Assembly: GCF_003611735.1 (NCBI RefSeq)
Contig: NZ_RAWG01000059.1
Coordinates: 1 to 41,743, forward strand
Direction: 5' to 3'
DNA: 41,743 bases
Source of the DNA: Corallococcus sicarius
GTDB lineage: Bacteria; Myxococcota; Myxococcia; Myxococcales; Myxococcaceae
Part shown: one piece after another, positions 26,777 through 34,668 of the stretch
Numbering within the stretch: position 1 is the stretch's first letter
Layout: each line of letters starts with the position of its first letter
Translations under genes and position numbers: made by a program
Notes under the pieces: model-generated
Told to the model about the DNA's origin: nothing
Seen by the model: only the letters and a program-made list of their open reading frames with translations
Database searches by the model: none

Positions 26777-27542
26777 GCAGCACCCTTCCTTCCATGCCCC
26801 CCGCCACCGTGACGACCTCTCCCGTCACATGTCCGGAGATGCGGTCCGACGCGAGCGTCACCACCACCCGCGCCACGTCTTCTGGCTGCCCCACCTTGCG
26901 CAGCGGCATCGTCCGCGTGACGCGGCCGACGAACTTCGGGTCATCCAGCTTGTCGCGGTGGCGGTCCACCGCCGTCCAGCCCGGGCACACCACGTTGACG
27001 CGGCCCAGGGGCGCGATGCGGTGCAGCTCGTTCTTCAGGCTCTTGACGAAGCCGCTGGTGAGCGCGCCCTTCGCCGCCGCGTAGTCGGTGTGGCCCGCTT
27101 CGCCGAAGAGGCCCGCCGTGGAGCTGATGATGACGATGTTGCCCGTGCCGGTGGTGGCCACGTGGCGCAGGAACGCGCGGCAGCTCAGGAACACGCTGTC
27201 CAGGTTCTCCGCCAGCGTGCGGCGCCAGCGCTCAAGCGACATCTGCCACACCGGCTCATCCGGCGCCGGCCACACGCCCGTGTTGCACACCAGCACGTCC
27301 AGCCGGCCCAGGTCCTTCACCGCCGCGGGCACGAGCGCGTCCACGTCCGCCTCCACCGTGAGGTCCGCGCGCACGGACGTGCCGCCCACCTCGCGCGCGA
27401 GCGCCGCCGCCTTCTCCTGGCTGCGGTGGTAGTGCACCGCCACCTTCGCGCCCTCGCCCGCGAACGCCCGCACCAGCGCCGAGCCGATGCCACCCGCGCC
27501 CCCCGTCACCAGCACACCCTTGCCCAGCAGTTCCGTATCCAT
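26766..27542 (-). CDS. Short-chain dehydrogenase/reductase
   Basis: This is a 258-residue classical SDR (NAD(P)-dependent oxidoreductase). Cofactor motif TGGAGGIG is near residue 12-19, NTG near 89, the catalytic Ser is in [14 protein letters not shown], and the YxxxK is [11 protein letters not shown] and T motifs follow (VCPGWTAVD). The arginine/histidine after the first strand (HYHRSQ) suggests NADPH preference. The ATG at 27542 has GAGGAG 9 bases upstream; the longer open frame upstream is not needed. The substrate is unknown. It is coupled to the methyltransferase by an 11-base overlap. Confidence 0.9.
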   Translation of the reverse strand: MDTELLGKGVLVTGGAGGIGSALVRAFAGEGAKVAVHYHRSQEKAAALAREVGGTSVRADLTVEADVDALVPAAVKDLGRLDVLVCNTGVWPAPDEPVWQMSLERWRRTLAENLDSVFLSCRAFLRHVATTGTGNIVIISSTAGLFGEAGHTDYAAAKGALTSGFVKSLKNELHRIAPLGRVNVVCPGWTAVDRHRDKLDDPKFVGRVTRTMPLRKVGQPEDVARVVVTLASDRISGHVTGEVVTVAGGMEGRVLHEG

Positions 27543-27814
27543 CGCCGAGGACTCCTCGTGGTCTCCCGTCAGGCCGGGAGGAATGCGCGGCATGATGCCC
27601 GAGCCACCCCGGGCGGACAGCCGGGATGACGGGCCTGTGTGTCGGAGGAGCGCTGCGTGCCGGGCAGCGTGACGAAAAGGGCGCGGGGTTCCTGACGGCG
27701 TGCCGCAAATTCGAGGACCGCCAGGGGCGAGTACCGGGCACGAGCGGTCACCACGGTCTGGTGCTTCGCAGCGGACAGGTGCGCGTCCTGGCGGGGAGCA
27801 GCGCCCCTGATCCG

Positions 27815-28441
27815 CTACCTCGCGGGCAGCCGGGCGCGAATCCCCGCGACGAGCAGCTCCAGGCCGAAGGCGAAGCGGCGGTCGAAGTCACGGTCGAGGA
27901 TGGCCTCCACCGCGCCGGCCGCATGCGGATAGCGGGCCCGGGCCAGCTCGCGCAGGGCCCCTGCCCGCTCCGCCGTCACCTCGCCCTGCGCGGTGAAGCC
28001 CTGCTCCTCGATGGTGAAGCCCAGCACGTAGTCGAGCACGGTGAAGGCCGCCCAGCTCGCCTCCTGGGGCTTGAGCCCCGCCCGGCCCAGCGCGCCGATG
28101 ACGGTGTCGCTGACGCGCAGCGTGTGCTCGGACACGACGAAGGTGCCGGCGTAGACGCGGGCGCCATCGCGGTGCTGGAGGAACGCGCGCCGCAGGTCCT
28201 CCGCCACGGTGCGCACCACCGGCTCCCACGGTGAGTCCGCCGTCAGCGTCCGCGCCACGTCCTGGACCAGCGTGTCCGCCATCGCGTCCAGCAGGGCCTG
28301 CTTGCCCGGGAAGTGCCAGTACAGCGACGGCGCCTGGATGGAGAGCGCCTTCGCCAGCACGCGCATCGTCAGCCCCTCCAGGCCCGCCTCATCCAGCAGC
28401 GCCCACGCCGCTGCCACGACCTGCTCCCGCTGGATTCGCAT
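27815..28441 (-). CDS. TetR-family transcriptional repressor
   Basis: This protein of about 208 residues has an N-terminal TetR helix-turn-helix (VVAAAWALLDEAGLEGLTMR, then LAKALSIQAPSLYWHFPGK). The C-terminal ligand domain is of the tetracycline-repressor type (GARVYAGTFVVSEHTLRVSD, and FTVLDYVLGFTIEEQGF). The start is ATG 28441; GTG 28453, four codons earlier, is an alternative. It is divergent from the FAD monooxygenase with about 80-90 bases between them, and two matching operators lie in the gap. This is the classic layout for a ligand-released repressor controlling itself and a detoxifying monooxygenase. Confidence 0.93.
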   Translation of the reverse strand: MRIQREQVVAAAWALLDEAGLEGLTMRVLAKALSIQAPSLYWHFPGKQALLDAMADTLVQDVARTLTADSPWEPVVRTVAEDLRRAFLQHRDGARVYAGTFVVSEHTLRVSDTVIGALGRAGLKPQEASWAAFTVLDYVLGFTIEEQGFTAQGEVTAERAGALRELARARYPHAAGAVEAILDRDFDRRFAFGLELLVAGIRARLPAR

Positions 28442-28463
28442 GCCCCGGTCCACCCTCGCTGAC

Positions 28464-28504
28464 TTGACAAACTAACACCGTTAGTCGATCCCTAACAACG
28501 TTAG
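28464..28504. promoter_or_regulatory. Twin operators and -35 in the tetR/monooxygenase divergent region
   Basis: Site 1 is ACTAAC-ACC-GTTAGT (28471-28485) and site 2 is CTAAC-AAC-GTTAG (28492-28504). Both are inverted repeats of the same sequence, with centres 20 bases apart (about two helical turns). A consensus TTGACA -35 (28464-28469, plus strand) lies just upstream of site 1, so binding would block the monooxygenase promoter. No clear -10 was found. The repressor is almost certainly the adjacent TetR protein (inference). Confidence 0.8.
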
Positions 28505-28531
28505 TTTGAGCCTTCGGGCAGGAGGTCGGTC

Positions 28532-29989
28532 ATGGCGGAAGTCCTCGATGTGGCGGTGGTGGGAGGTGGCCCTACCGGGCTGTGGCTCGCCTGCGAGCTG
28601 GCGCTGGCGGGGGTGCGGGTCCAGGTGTTCGAGCGGCGCGCGGAGCCGGTGCGCGAGTCGCGGGCGCTGACGCTGCATCCGCGTTCGCTGGAGGTGCTGG
28701 CGCTGCGCGGACTGGAGGGGCTGTTCCTGGCGCAGGGCCGGCCGCTGCCCACGGGGCACTTCGCGATGTTGGACACGCGGCTGGACTTCAGCGTGCTGGA
28801 CACGCGCTTCCCCTACACGCTGTTCCTGCCGCAAGCCGTGACGGAGGCGCTGCTGGAGGCGCGGGCCCGGGAGCTGGGCGTGGACGTGCTGCGCGGCCAC
28901 ACCGTGGAGGCGCTGCGCCAGGACGGCGAAGGCGTGGAGCTGGAGGGCACGTCGGTCGGGGGCCCATTCCAGGTCCGTGCGCGCTTCGTGGTGGGAGCGG
29001 ACGGGGCTCGGAGCGCGGTGCGGAGGCTCGCGGGCATCGCCTTCCCGGGAACGGACGTGACACGCACGGCGATGCTGGGGGACGTGACGCTCGGTGAGCC
29101 GCCGTCACAGCCGGCCATCGGCATCGCGAACACCCGGGGCGGCGTGATGGTGGTGCCGATGGCGCCGGGCGTCCATCGCATCGTCATCAACGATCCGCTC
29201 CGTGAGCCCGTGTCAGTCCGCGAGCCCGTCACGCTGGAGGAACTGCGGGAGAGCGCCACGCGCATCGCGGGCACGGACTTCGGCATGAAGGCCCCCCGGT
29301 GGTTGTCCCGCTTCGGCAACGAGACGCGGCTCGCGGACCGCTACCGCGAGGGCCGCGTGCTGCTCGCGGGAGATGCCGCGCACATCCACTTCCCGGCGGG
29401 AGGCCAGGGGCTCAACGTCGGACTGCAGGACGCGATGAACCTGGGCTGGAAGCTCGCGGCGGTGGTGAAGGACGGCGCACCGGAGGCGTTGCTGGACAGC
29501 TACATGCGCGAGCGCCGACCCGTGGGTGATGCGCTCCTGCGCAACACGCAGGCGCAGACCGCGCTCATGGGCGCCACGCCGGAGACGCTCGCCCTGCGCG
29601 CGATGATGAGCGACCTGCTGCGCGAGCCTGCGCTCAACCGGAGGTTCGCGGATACCATCGGGGCGCTCGACGTGGACTACGCGGCGCTGGAGCTCCCCCC
29701 GCCCCAGGTGGACACGCCGCTCCTGCCCGCATGGAGCGGACGCAGGCTGAGTGACCTGGACCTCGCGCAGGACGGAGGCGCGGACGTGAAGCTCTACGCG
29801 GCGCTGCATCCGGGCCGGTGGCTGCTGCTGGGCTTCGGCTCCAGCCCCCTGCCCCACTGGGAGCCAGGATGGCCGCCGCGCGTGACTCACCTCCGCACGC
29901 GAGGGCCCGTGGGACGCGCCGAATTCCAGGACGTCGGCGGGATGCTGGTCCGGCCCGACGGGCACGTGGGCTGGGCCTGGGCCGCCTGA
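28532..29989 (+). CDS. FAD-dependent monooxygenase (aromatic/rifampicin hydroxylase type)
   Basis: This is a 485-residue group A flavin monooxygenase (PHBH fold). The dinucleotide motif VVGGGPTGLWLACELA is at the N-terminus, the DG motif VVGADGARSAVRRLAG is near 150-165, and the GD motif VLLAGDAAHIHFPAGGQGLN is near 276-295. It has a shortened C-terminal domain like those of phenol/rifampicin hydroxylases. It probably hydroxylates an aromatic compound or antibiotic using NAD(P)H and O2; the substrate is unknown. Shine-Dalgarno GGAGG lies about 7 bases upstream of the ATG. It is controlled, by inference, by the divergent TetR protein. Confidence 0.92.
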   Translation: MAEVLDVAVVGGGPTGLWLACELALAGVRVQVFERRAEPVRESRALTLHPRSLEVLALRGLEGLFLAQGRPLPTGHFAMLDTRLDFSVLDTRFPYTLFLPQAVTEALLEARARELGVDVLRGHTVEALRQDGEGVELEGTSVGGPFQVRARFVVGADGARSAVRRLAGIAFPGTDVTRTAMLGDVTLGEPPSQPAIGIANTRGGVMVVPMAPGVHRIVINDPLREPVSVREPVTLEELRESATRIAGTDFGMKAPRWLSRFGNETRLADRYREGRVLLAGDAAHIHFPAGGQGLNVGLQDAMNLGWKLAAVVKDGAPEALLDSYMRERRPVGDALLRNTQAQTALMGATPETLALRAMMSDLLREPALNRRFADTIGALDVDYAALELPPPQVDTPLLPAWSGRRLSDLDLAQDGGADVKLYAALHPGRWLLLGFGSSPLPHWEPGWPPRVTHLRTRGPVGRAEFQDVGGMLVRPDGHVGWAWAA

Positions 29990-30028
29990 TGCGCCCGTGA
30001 GACTCAGGGCCCGGGAGGCCCATTGCCT

Positions 30029-30315
30029 GGGCACCGCGTCCTTCGGGCCCGGGCACCACGTTCAACTCAGCCGAGGCGCTGCAACTGCCGGGCCTGGGGG
30101 CGCATGGGCCCGCAGTGCCCTCCGCGCCTGGGCACCGCGTCCTTCCAGCCCCGGTGCAAGTGCCGCTGGGCCTGCGGGCTCGGGCACCGCGTTCCACTCA
30201 GCCCAGGCGCAGCAACTGCCAGGCTTGCGCGGGCTCACGGGCCCGGGGCGTCCTCCGCACCCGGGCACCGCGCTCCACTCAGCCCAGGCGCAACAGCTGC
30301 CGGGCCTGCTCGGGC
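30029..30315. repeat. Degenerate tandem repeat made of the kce gene tail
   Basis: GGGCACCGCG recurs at 30029, 30051 (one mismatch), 30130, 30182 and 30263, with near-80-base steps (79 and 81) and shorter partial units. The full units carry CACTCAGCCCAGGCGCA-type sequence, the reverse complement of the last codons and stop of kce. Extra copies of the kce stop lie at 30198-30200 and 30067-30069; the real one is at 30279-30281. The block fills the 289-base gap between the monooxygenase and kce. No other gene is seen there. Confidence 0.8.
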
Positions 30316-31106
30316 GTCGCGGGTTCGCGGCCGTTCGCACGGGCGCGCTTCGCGGCCTCGGCCACCAGCTCGTGGTTGCCCTTCGCGAGCACGCCCTTGG
30401 ACAGGTAGATGTTGTCCTCCAGGCCCACGCGCGCGTTGCCGCCGCGCTTCGCGGCCTCGTCCACGTACGGGAGCTGGTGACGCCCCACGCCCGCCACCGT
30501 CCACGTGCAGCCCTCCGGCAGCGAGGCGATCATCAAGTCCAGCACCTCCGGCCGCGGCTGCAGCGTGCCCGGCACGCCCAGCACGAAGTCGAAGTGCGCC
30601 GGCAGCTCCACCAGGCCCTCCTTCGCCAGGTAGCGCGCCTCGTCGATCATCCCCACGTCGAAGCACTCCAGCTCCGGCCGCAAGCCAATCCCGCGGATGC
30701 GCTTCGCGATGTCACGCACCAGCGGCCTCGGGTTCCAGAACACCTCTTCCCCGAAGTTCACCGTGCCCGTCGTCAGCGTGGCCATGTCCGGCCGGTCCGC
30801 GCCGGTCAGCGTGAGCGCGCCGCAGCGCTCGTCCACGTCCATGCCCACCGCGCCGCCCGTGGACGTCTGGATGAGCACGTCGGTGCGCTTGCGGATGGCG
30901 CGGATCGCCGCGCGGAACAGCTCCGCGTCCTGGGACGGCTTGCCGTCCGCCGTGCGCACGTGCAGGTGCACCATCGCCGCGCCGGCCTCGCGGCACTTCG
31001 CAGCGTCCTCCGCGATCTCCTCCGCGGTGATGGGCAGGTACGGCGTCTGTTCGCGCGTCGTCTCCGCGCCCACCATCGCCGCGGTGATCAGCATGGGCTT
31101 GCTCAT
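30279..31106 (-). CDS. kce: 3-keto-5-aminohexanoate cleavage enzyme
   Basis: This is a BKACE-family (DUF849) zinc enzyme of 275 residues that converts 3-keto-5-aminohexanoate plus acetyl-CoA to acetoacetate plus 3-aminobutyryl-CoA. Seen: an early [16 protein letters not shown], zinc-ligand HLHVR (about 46-50), [20 protein letters not shown], and [22 protein letters not shown] near the C-terminus. The context with kal, kamD, kamE and kdd fixes the substrate among the varied BKACE family. The ATG overlaps the kal stop (ATGA). Its 3' end has been duplicated downstream. Confidence 0.94.
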   Translation of the reverse strand: MSKPMLITAAMVGAETTREQTPYLPITAEEIAEDAAKCREAGAAMVHLHVRTADGKPSQDAELFRAAIRAIRKRTDVLIQTSTGGAVGMDVDERCGALTLTGADRPDMATLTTGTVNFGEEVFWNPRPLVRDIAKRIRGIGLRPELECFDVGMIDEARYLAKEGLVELPAHFDFVLGVPGTLQPRPEVLDLMIASLPEGCTWTVAGVGRHQLPYVDEAAKRGGNARVGLEDNIYLSKGVLAKGNHELVAEAAKRARANGREPATPEQARQLLRLG

Positions 31107-31501
31107 TTCTGCCCCCGCTGCTTGTCCTTCGGAACCACGCAGGTGCCCGTCGCGCGGCACACGACGATGGCCTCCGGCAGCACGTCCGCCGCGGAGTCGT
31201 TCACGTCCGGCCTGGGACGGATGACCTTGCGCGCCTCGAAGCGCATCTTCCGCGACGAGTTGCCCATGCTGACGATCTCACCCTCCGCTTCGATGAAGTC
31301 GCCCGCGTACACCGGCGCCAGGAACTCCACCGCGTCATAGGCGCGGAACAGCCCCTCGTCGCCGTCCGAGCGGATGCACAGCTCCGTGGCCACGTCGCCG
31401 AACAGGCCGAGCATCCGCGCCCCGTCCACCAGGTTGCCGCCGTAGTGCGCGTCATGGCTGCCCATGCGCAACCGCAGTACCGCCTTCACGCCCGTGCTCA
31501 C
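31103..31501 (-). CDS. kal: 3-aminobutyryl-CoA ammonia-lyase
   Basis: This is a 132-residue hot-dog-fold enzyme that removes ammonia from L-3-aminobutyryl-CoA to give crotonyl-CoA in lysine fermentation. Seen: [20 protein letters not shown] at the N-terminus, [20 protein letters not shown] in the middle and [10 protein letters not shown] near the end, all typical of Kal. The GTG start at 31501 overlaps the kamE stop (GTGA) and the stop overlaps kce (ATGA), so it is embedded in a tightly coupled operon. Confidence 0.94.
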   Translation of the reverse strand: MSTGVKAVLRLRMGSHDAHYGGNLVDGARMLGLFGDVATELCIRSDGDEGLFRAYDAVEFLAPVYAGDFIEAEGEIVSMGNSSRKMRFEARKVIRPRPDVNDSAADVLPEAIVVCRATGTCVVPKDKQRGQK

Positions 31502-32283
31502 GTGGGTTCCCCCTGGTAGTGGGAGTCCTGGGACTCCTTGCCCTCTTTCTTCAACACCGCGTGCACGATGTAGTTCGCCACGTCGGACGGCTTGGTGCCC
31601 GCCCCGAAGCCCGCGTCGAAGCCCAGCTCCAGCGCCAGCTTGTGGTCCACGCGCGGCCCGCCCAGGAGCAGCAGCGTCTTGCCGTGGATGCCCGCGGCCT
31701 TCGCCGCGTCGATGAACTGACGCGAGTTGTCCTTGTGCACGTCGCGCTGCGTGACGACCTGGGACACCAGGATGGCGTCCGCGTGCTTCGCCATGGAGCG
31801 TTTGATGAGGTCCTCGTTCGGCACCTGGCTGCCCAGGTTGAACGCCTCGAAGCCCGGGTAGCGCTCCAGGCCGTAGTCGCCCGCGTACCCCTTCATGTTC
31901 AGGATGGCGTCGATGCCCACCGTGTGCGTGTCCGTGCCGGTGCACGCACCGAAGACGACGATGCGACGGCCCACCTTCTCCTTGATGAGCGCGTTGAGGT
32001 CGTTGAACCCCATCTTGCGCACCACGACTTCCGGGACGTCGATCTCCGCGTAGTCCAGCGACACGGCGGAGCGCGCGTAGACGACGAAGAACGTGTACTG
32101 GTCCGCGGCCCGCTCGGCGGCCGCCACCTTCACGTCGGTGAAGCCCATCTTCTTCGTGAACTGGGCGGCGGCCTCCTTCGCCTTCTCCGACAGCGGCACC
32201 GGCAGCGTGAACGACAGCTGCACCATGCCGTCGTCGCGCCGGTCACCGTAGGGGCGGATGATCTGCTTGCTCGGCTTCACCAT
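31498..32283 (-). CDS. kamE: Lysine 5,6-aminomutase beta subunit (cobalamin-binding)
   Basis: This is the 261-residue small subunit of the adenosylcobalamin- and PLP-dependent aminomutase that converts beta-lysine to 3,5-diaminohexanoate. The base-off B12 motif DxHxxG is D118-T-H120-T-V-G123. The following [10 protein letters not shown] carries Lys131, the candidate for the internal PLP aldimine described for this subunit. The C-terminal Rossmann part has [10 protein letters not shown] and LLLLGGPRV. The N-terminal domain (1-100) is the dimerisation part. It starts 4 bases after the small secreted-protein gene, not directly after kamD as is usual. Confidence 0.96.
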   Translation of the reverse strand: MVKPSKQIIRPYGDRRDDGMVQLSFTLPVPLSEKAKEAAAQFTKKMGFTDVKVAAAERAADQYTFFVVYARSAVSLDYAEIDVPEVVVRKMGFNDLNALIKEKVGRRIVVFGACTGTDTHTVGIDAILNMKGYAGDYGLERYPGFEAFNLGSQVPNEDLIKRSMAKHADAILVSQVVTQRDVHKDNSRQFIDAAKAAGIHGKTLLLLGGPRVDHKLALELGFDAGFGAGTKPSDVANYIVHAVLKKEGKESQDSHYQGEPT

Positions 32284-32287
32284 CGGC

Positions 32288-32767
32288 TCACTTCCCCTTG
32301 GGCGGGGTGAACGTCACGCTGGTGCCGACCTTCTCGGCCACCGACGCGAAACGGTCCTTCTTGCCCTGCTCCATGTAGAAGACCACCGACCACGTCGTCT
32401 TCCCGTTGCAGCCCACGTACGTCACCGTGTCCACGTTGCCGCTGCCGTCCGGCGCCGCGTCCGTGTCCGCCTTCCAGGCCGCCGGCTGACCGCCCACCTT
32501 CACCATCGTCCAGCTGGTGCCGCCGATGCTCGCGAGGATCTTCTGGCGACAGACCTCCGCCTTCATCCCGGCGGTCTGCACCGCGCCCACGTCCACCAGG
32601 AAGTACGCGTCACCGGAAGGCGCCAGGAACTTCTCCGTGCCTTCGTTGGACGAGCGCGTCCAAGCGGCCGGGGCCTTCAGCGACACGTTCTTCACCGACA
32701 CGTTCGTCAGCGCATCCGCGGAGCCGCCCGCGGCCAACACCACAGTCAGGAAGGTACCCAGCATCAT
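32288..32767 (-). CDS. Small secreted protein embedded in the kam operon
   Basis: This 159-residue protein of unknown function has an N-terminal signal peptide (about 1-20, ending GSADA). The mature part is beta-rich: APAAWTRSSNEGTEKFLAPS, GDAYFLVDVGAV, VCRQKILASIGG, a paired cysteine in TYVGCNGKTTWSVVFYM, and a C-terminal VAEKVGTSVTF. The pattern recalls small periplasmic domains that sense or bind ligands, but no family is recognised. Its ATG overlaps the kamD stop (ATGA) and it ends 4 bases before kamE, so it must be translated with the two aminomutase subunits. A role in lysine catabolism is inferred from position only. Confidence 0.8.
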   Translation of the reverse strand: MMLGTFLTVVLAAGGSADALTNVSVKNVSLKAPAAWTRSSNEGTEKFLAPSGDAYFLVDVGAVQTAGMKAEVCRQKILASIGGTSWTMVKVGGQPAAWKADTDAAPDGSGNVDTVTYVGCNGKTTWSVVFYMEQGKKDRFASVAEKVGTSVTFTPPKGK

Positions 32768-34314
32768 GACGCCTCCAGCATTTCAAGGAACGGGTTGAAG
32801 TAATCCGGAGCCTTCGGCACCACGCCGTCCAGGCCCTTGCCACCGGTCTCCTCGCGCTTGACGTCGCCGAAGCGGCCCTTGCCGATGGCGGCCACCATGC
32901 CCTCGGCATGGCACTCGCGCAGCAGCTGCTCCGCATTGGCGAACACCTCTCGCGCCCGGTTGGCGATCTTCCCGTCCTCGCGGACGGTGAACTCCTCGTC
33001 GATGCCGCGCGCCGCGCGGTGGATGTACGACGCGGACTTGAGCGCCACGTACCGGTCCGCGAGCAGCGGCGTGTGCATGGCCTCCGTCATCATCCCCAAC
33101 AGCTGGATGCCCTGCCGCGTCCAGATGGCCACCAGGTCCGCCATCACGTCGTACGCGTGGCTGAAGAAGATGTCCGTCTCCTTGTGCTTGGTGGGCGGCA
33201 TGTACTTGAGCGGCGCGTCCGGGAAGCAGCGGCGCACCAGCATCGCCTGCGACAGCTCCAGGAGCAGCGTGTCGTCGCGGTACGGATCAATCTCGTACGA
33301 GTGCCCGATGCCCAGCTGCCAGTCCTTGAGCCCCGCGCGCTTGGCGAAGCACTCGTTGATGAACTGGCTGGCGATGACGGTGTGGGCCGCGTCGTAGGCG
33401 TCCGCGGTGGTGATGTAGTTGTCCTCGCCGGTGTTGATGATGATGCCGGCCAGGGCGCAGATGCGGCGGCTGAAGTACTGGTCGATGAACGTCCGCCGCA
33501 TGTTGATGTCGCGGAAGAGGATCCCGTACATCGCGTCGTTGAGCAGCATGTCCAGCCGCTCGTACGCCGCGCAGAAGGCGATCTCCGACATGCACAGGCC
33601 GGACGAGTAGTTGGTGAGCTGGATGTAGCGCTTGAGCTTGCGGCTCTCGTCGTCCAGGGCCTCGCGCATCACGCGGAAGTTCTCCTGGGTGGCGTAGGTG
33701 CCGCCGTAGCCCTCCGTCGTCGCGCCGTGGGGCACGTAGTCCAAGAGCGACTGCGCCGTGGAGCGGATGACCGCGATGACGTCCGCGCCCGCCTGCGCCG
33801 CGGCCCGGGCCTGGTCCACGTCGTCGTAGATGTTGCCCGTGGCGACGATGACGTACTTGTGCGGCGCGGGGGACATGGGGAACTGCTCACGGAGCGCGTT
33901 GCGCTGCGCGATGCGCGCCTTGAGCTCCGCCATCGCCGCGCGGGCCTCCGAGCGCACCTCGTCGCGCAGGTTGGCCTCCATCTCCGGCGACAGCACGCCC
34001 ATCTTGTCCGCGGGCAGCGCGGTGAGGCGCTCCACCGCTTCCAGCGGGCTCCTGGCGCCCAGCTGCAACGCCCGGCCATACCAGTACGCGGCGCCCCGGT
34101 TGAGCACCCCGGCGGCCTTCAGCTTGTCCACCATGAGGTTGGCGAGCGGTACGCCGCGCGCCCCCGCATCGGAGAGACCGAAGAAGCGCAGCACGGTGCG
34201 CTCATTGGAGACGGTGGTGTTGTGTTGGATGAGGTCGAAGATCGGGTTGACGATCTCGTCCGCCAGCTTCCGCGCCTCGGCAATCCGCGCGTCATCGATA
34301 AACGGGCCTGACAT
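32764..34314 (-). CDS. kamD: Lysine 5,6-aminomutase alpha subunit
   Basis: This is the 516-residue large TIM-barrel subunit, which binds substrate, PLP and the adenosyl moiety. Family segments seen: FFGLSDAGARGVPLANLMVD near the N-terminus, KYVIVATGNIYDDVDQARAA, GGTYATQENFRVMREAL, QLTNYSSGLCMSEIA, NTGEDNYITTADAY and KYMPPTKHKETDIFF. Length is as expected. First gene of the kamD-orf-kamE-kal-kce operon. No clear promoter was found in 34315-34473; a CGCGCC-N8-GGCGCG inverted repeat lies at 34391-34410. The protein acts in the cytoplasm and needs adenosylcobalamin. Confidence 0.97.
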   Translation of the reverse strand: MSGPFIDDARIAEARKLADEIVNPIFDLIQHNTTVSNERTVLRFFGLSDAGARGVPLANLMVDKLKAAGVLNRGAAYWYGRALQLGARSPLEAVERLTALPADKMGVLSPEMEANLRDEVRSEARAAMAELKARIAQRNALREQFPMSPAPHKYVIVATGNIYDDVDQARAAAQAGADVIAVIRSTAQSLLDYVPHGATTEGYGGTYATQENFRVMREALDDESRKLKRYIQLTNYSSGLCMSEIAFCAAYERLDMLLNDAMYGILFRDINMRRTFIDQYFSRRICALAGIIINTGEDNYITTADAYDAAHTVIASQFINECFAKRAGLKDWQLGIGHSYEIDPYRDDTLLLELSQAMLVRRCFPDAPLKYMPPTKHKETDIFFSHAYDVMADLVAIWTRQGIQLLGMMTEAMHTPLLADRYVALKSASYIHRAARGIDEEFTVREDGKIANRAREVFANAEQLLRECHAEGMVAAIGKGRFGDVKREETGGKGLDGVVPKAPDYFNPFLEMLEAS

Positions 34315-34473
34315 GCGCGCACCCTACCCGAGCCCCGGCCCGATGCGCTCAAGAACGCAGGCGCCCACCCTCCCGGAAGTGATGCCGCACCGCGCCGATT
34401 GAATGGCGCGAAGTAGAGACACCTCGCGGCCTCCGTCCTCCGCCTCCACGCCTCCGAGGGAATGACAGCGGCA

Positions 34474-34558
34474 CACCGAATTTTCGGTGCGGCCCTGGCA
34501 CCGATGGAGCGGTGACACCCACCACCGCAATCCCGGTGAATCCACCGATATACCGGTG
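34474..34558 (+). promoter_or_regulatory. Four tandem CACCG-N6-CGGTG enhancer-like sites
   Basis: Four 16-base inverted repeats share the arms CACCG / CGGTG with six variable centre bases: 34474-34489 (centre AATTTT), 34499-34514 (ATGGAG), 34523-34538 (CAATCC) and 34543-34558 (ATATAC). Starts are 25, 24 and 20 bases apart. They lie about 79-163 bases upstream of the start point predicted from the -24/-12 element, the usual place for enhancer-binding-protein sites. They are not NtrC sites, whose CACC/GGTG half-sites are spaced differently. The regulator is unknown. Confidence 0.8.
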
Positions 34559-34579
34559 ATGACTGGGAGGCAATGACTC

Positions 34580-34592
34580 CAAGTTATTGATT
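34580..34592 (-). promoter_or_regulatory. IHF-type bending site
   Basis: The minus strand reads AATCAATAACTTG, a complete match to the E. coli IHF consensus WATCAANNNNTTR. It is centred about 51 bases upstream of the predicted start, between the enhancer-like repeats and the -24/-12 element, where IHF bends DNA in sigma-54 promoters. Whether a myxobacterial IHF has the same specificity is assumed. Confidence 0.55.
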
Positions 34593-34611
34593 TTACTGAC
34601 TCCACCCGGGC

Positions 34612-34625
34612 GGCACGGGACGTGC
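34612..34625 (+). promoter_or_regulatory. Sigma-54 (-24/-12) promoter for the catalase gene
   Basis: GGCACG-GGAC-GTGC has the invariant GG and GC with exactly ten bases between (34612-34613, 34624-34625). In the wider context CGGCACGGGACGTGCT differs from TGGCACGrNNNTTGCW at two positions. The predicted start is near 34637, giving a leader of about 32 bases that contains AGGAG before the ATG at 34669. Confidence 0.65.
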
Positions 34626-34668
34626 TTTGTATGAGGCCGCATTCCCCGAAACCCAGGAGTTCCCCTTG

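Larger units (their letters stand above)
34315..34668. other. Divergent control region between kamD and the catalase gene
   Basis: This 354-base gap has no gene. From left to right it holds kamD leader sequence, an inverted repeat CGCGCC-N8-GGCGCG (34391-34410), four CACCG-N6-CGGTG sites (34474-34558), an IHF-consensus match (34580-34592), a -24/-12 element (34612-34625) and the catalase Shine-Dalgarno (34655-34659). All the recognisable elements are arranged for plus-strand transcription. Confidence 0.7.

Noticed and set aside
30029-30315. CRISPR array
   Set aside because: Units are unequal (22, 79, 52, 81 bases), degenerate, and derived from the kce 3' end; there are no uniform spacers or cas genes.
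30023-31340. Plus-strand open frames over the repeat block and kce
   Set aside because: They arise from the repeat units and the antisense of kce; no motif or ribosome site supports them.
34474-34558. NtrC binding sites
   Set aside because: The NtrC consensus has CACC and GGTG separated by about five bases; here they are eight apart with invariant G and C next to the arms, so a different activator is more likely.
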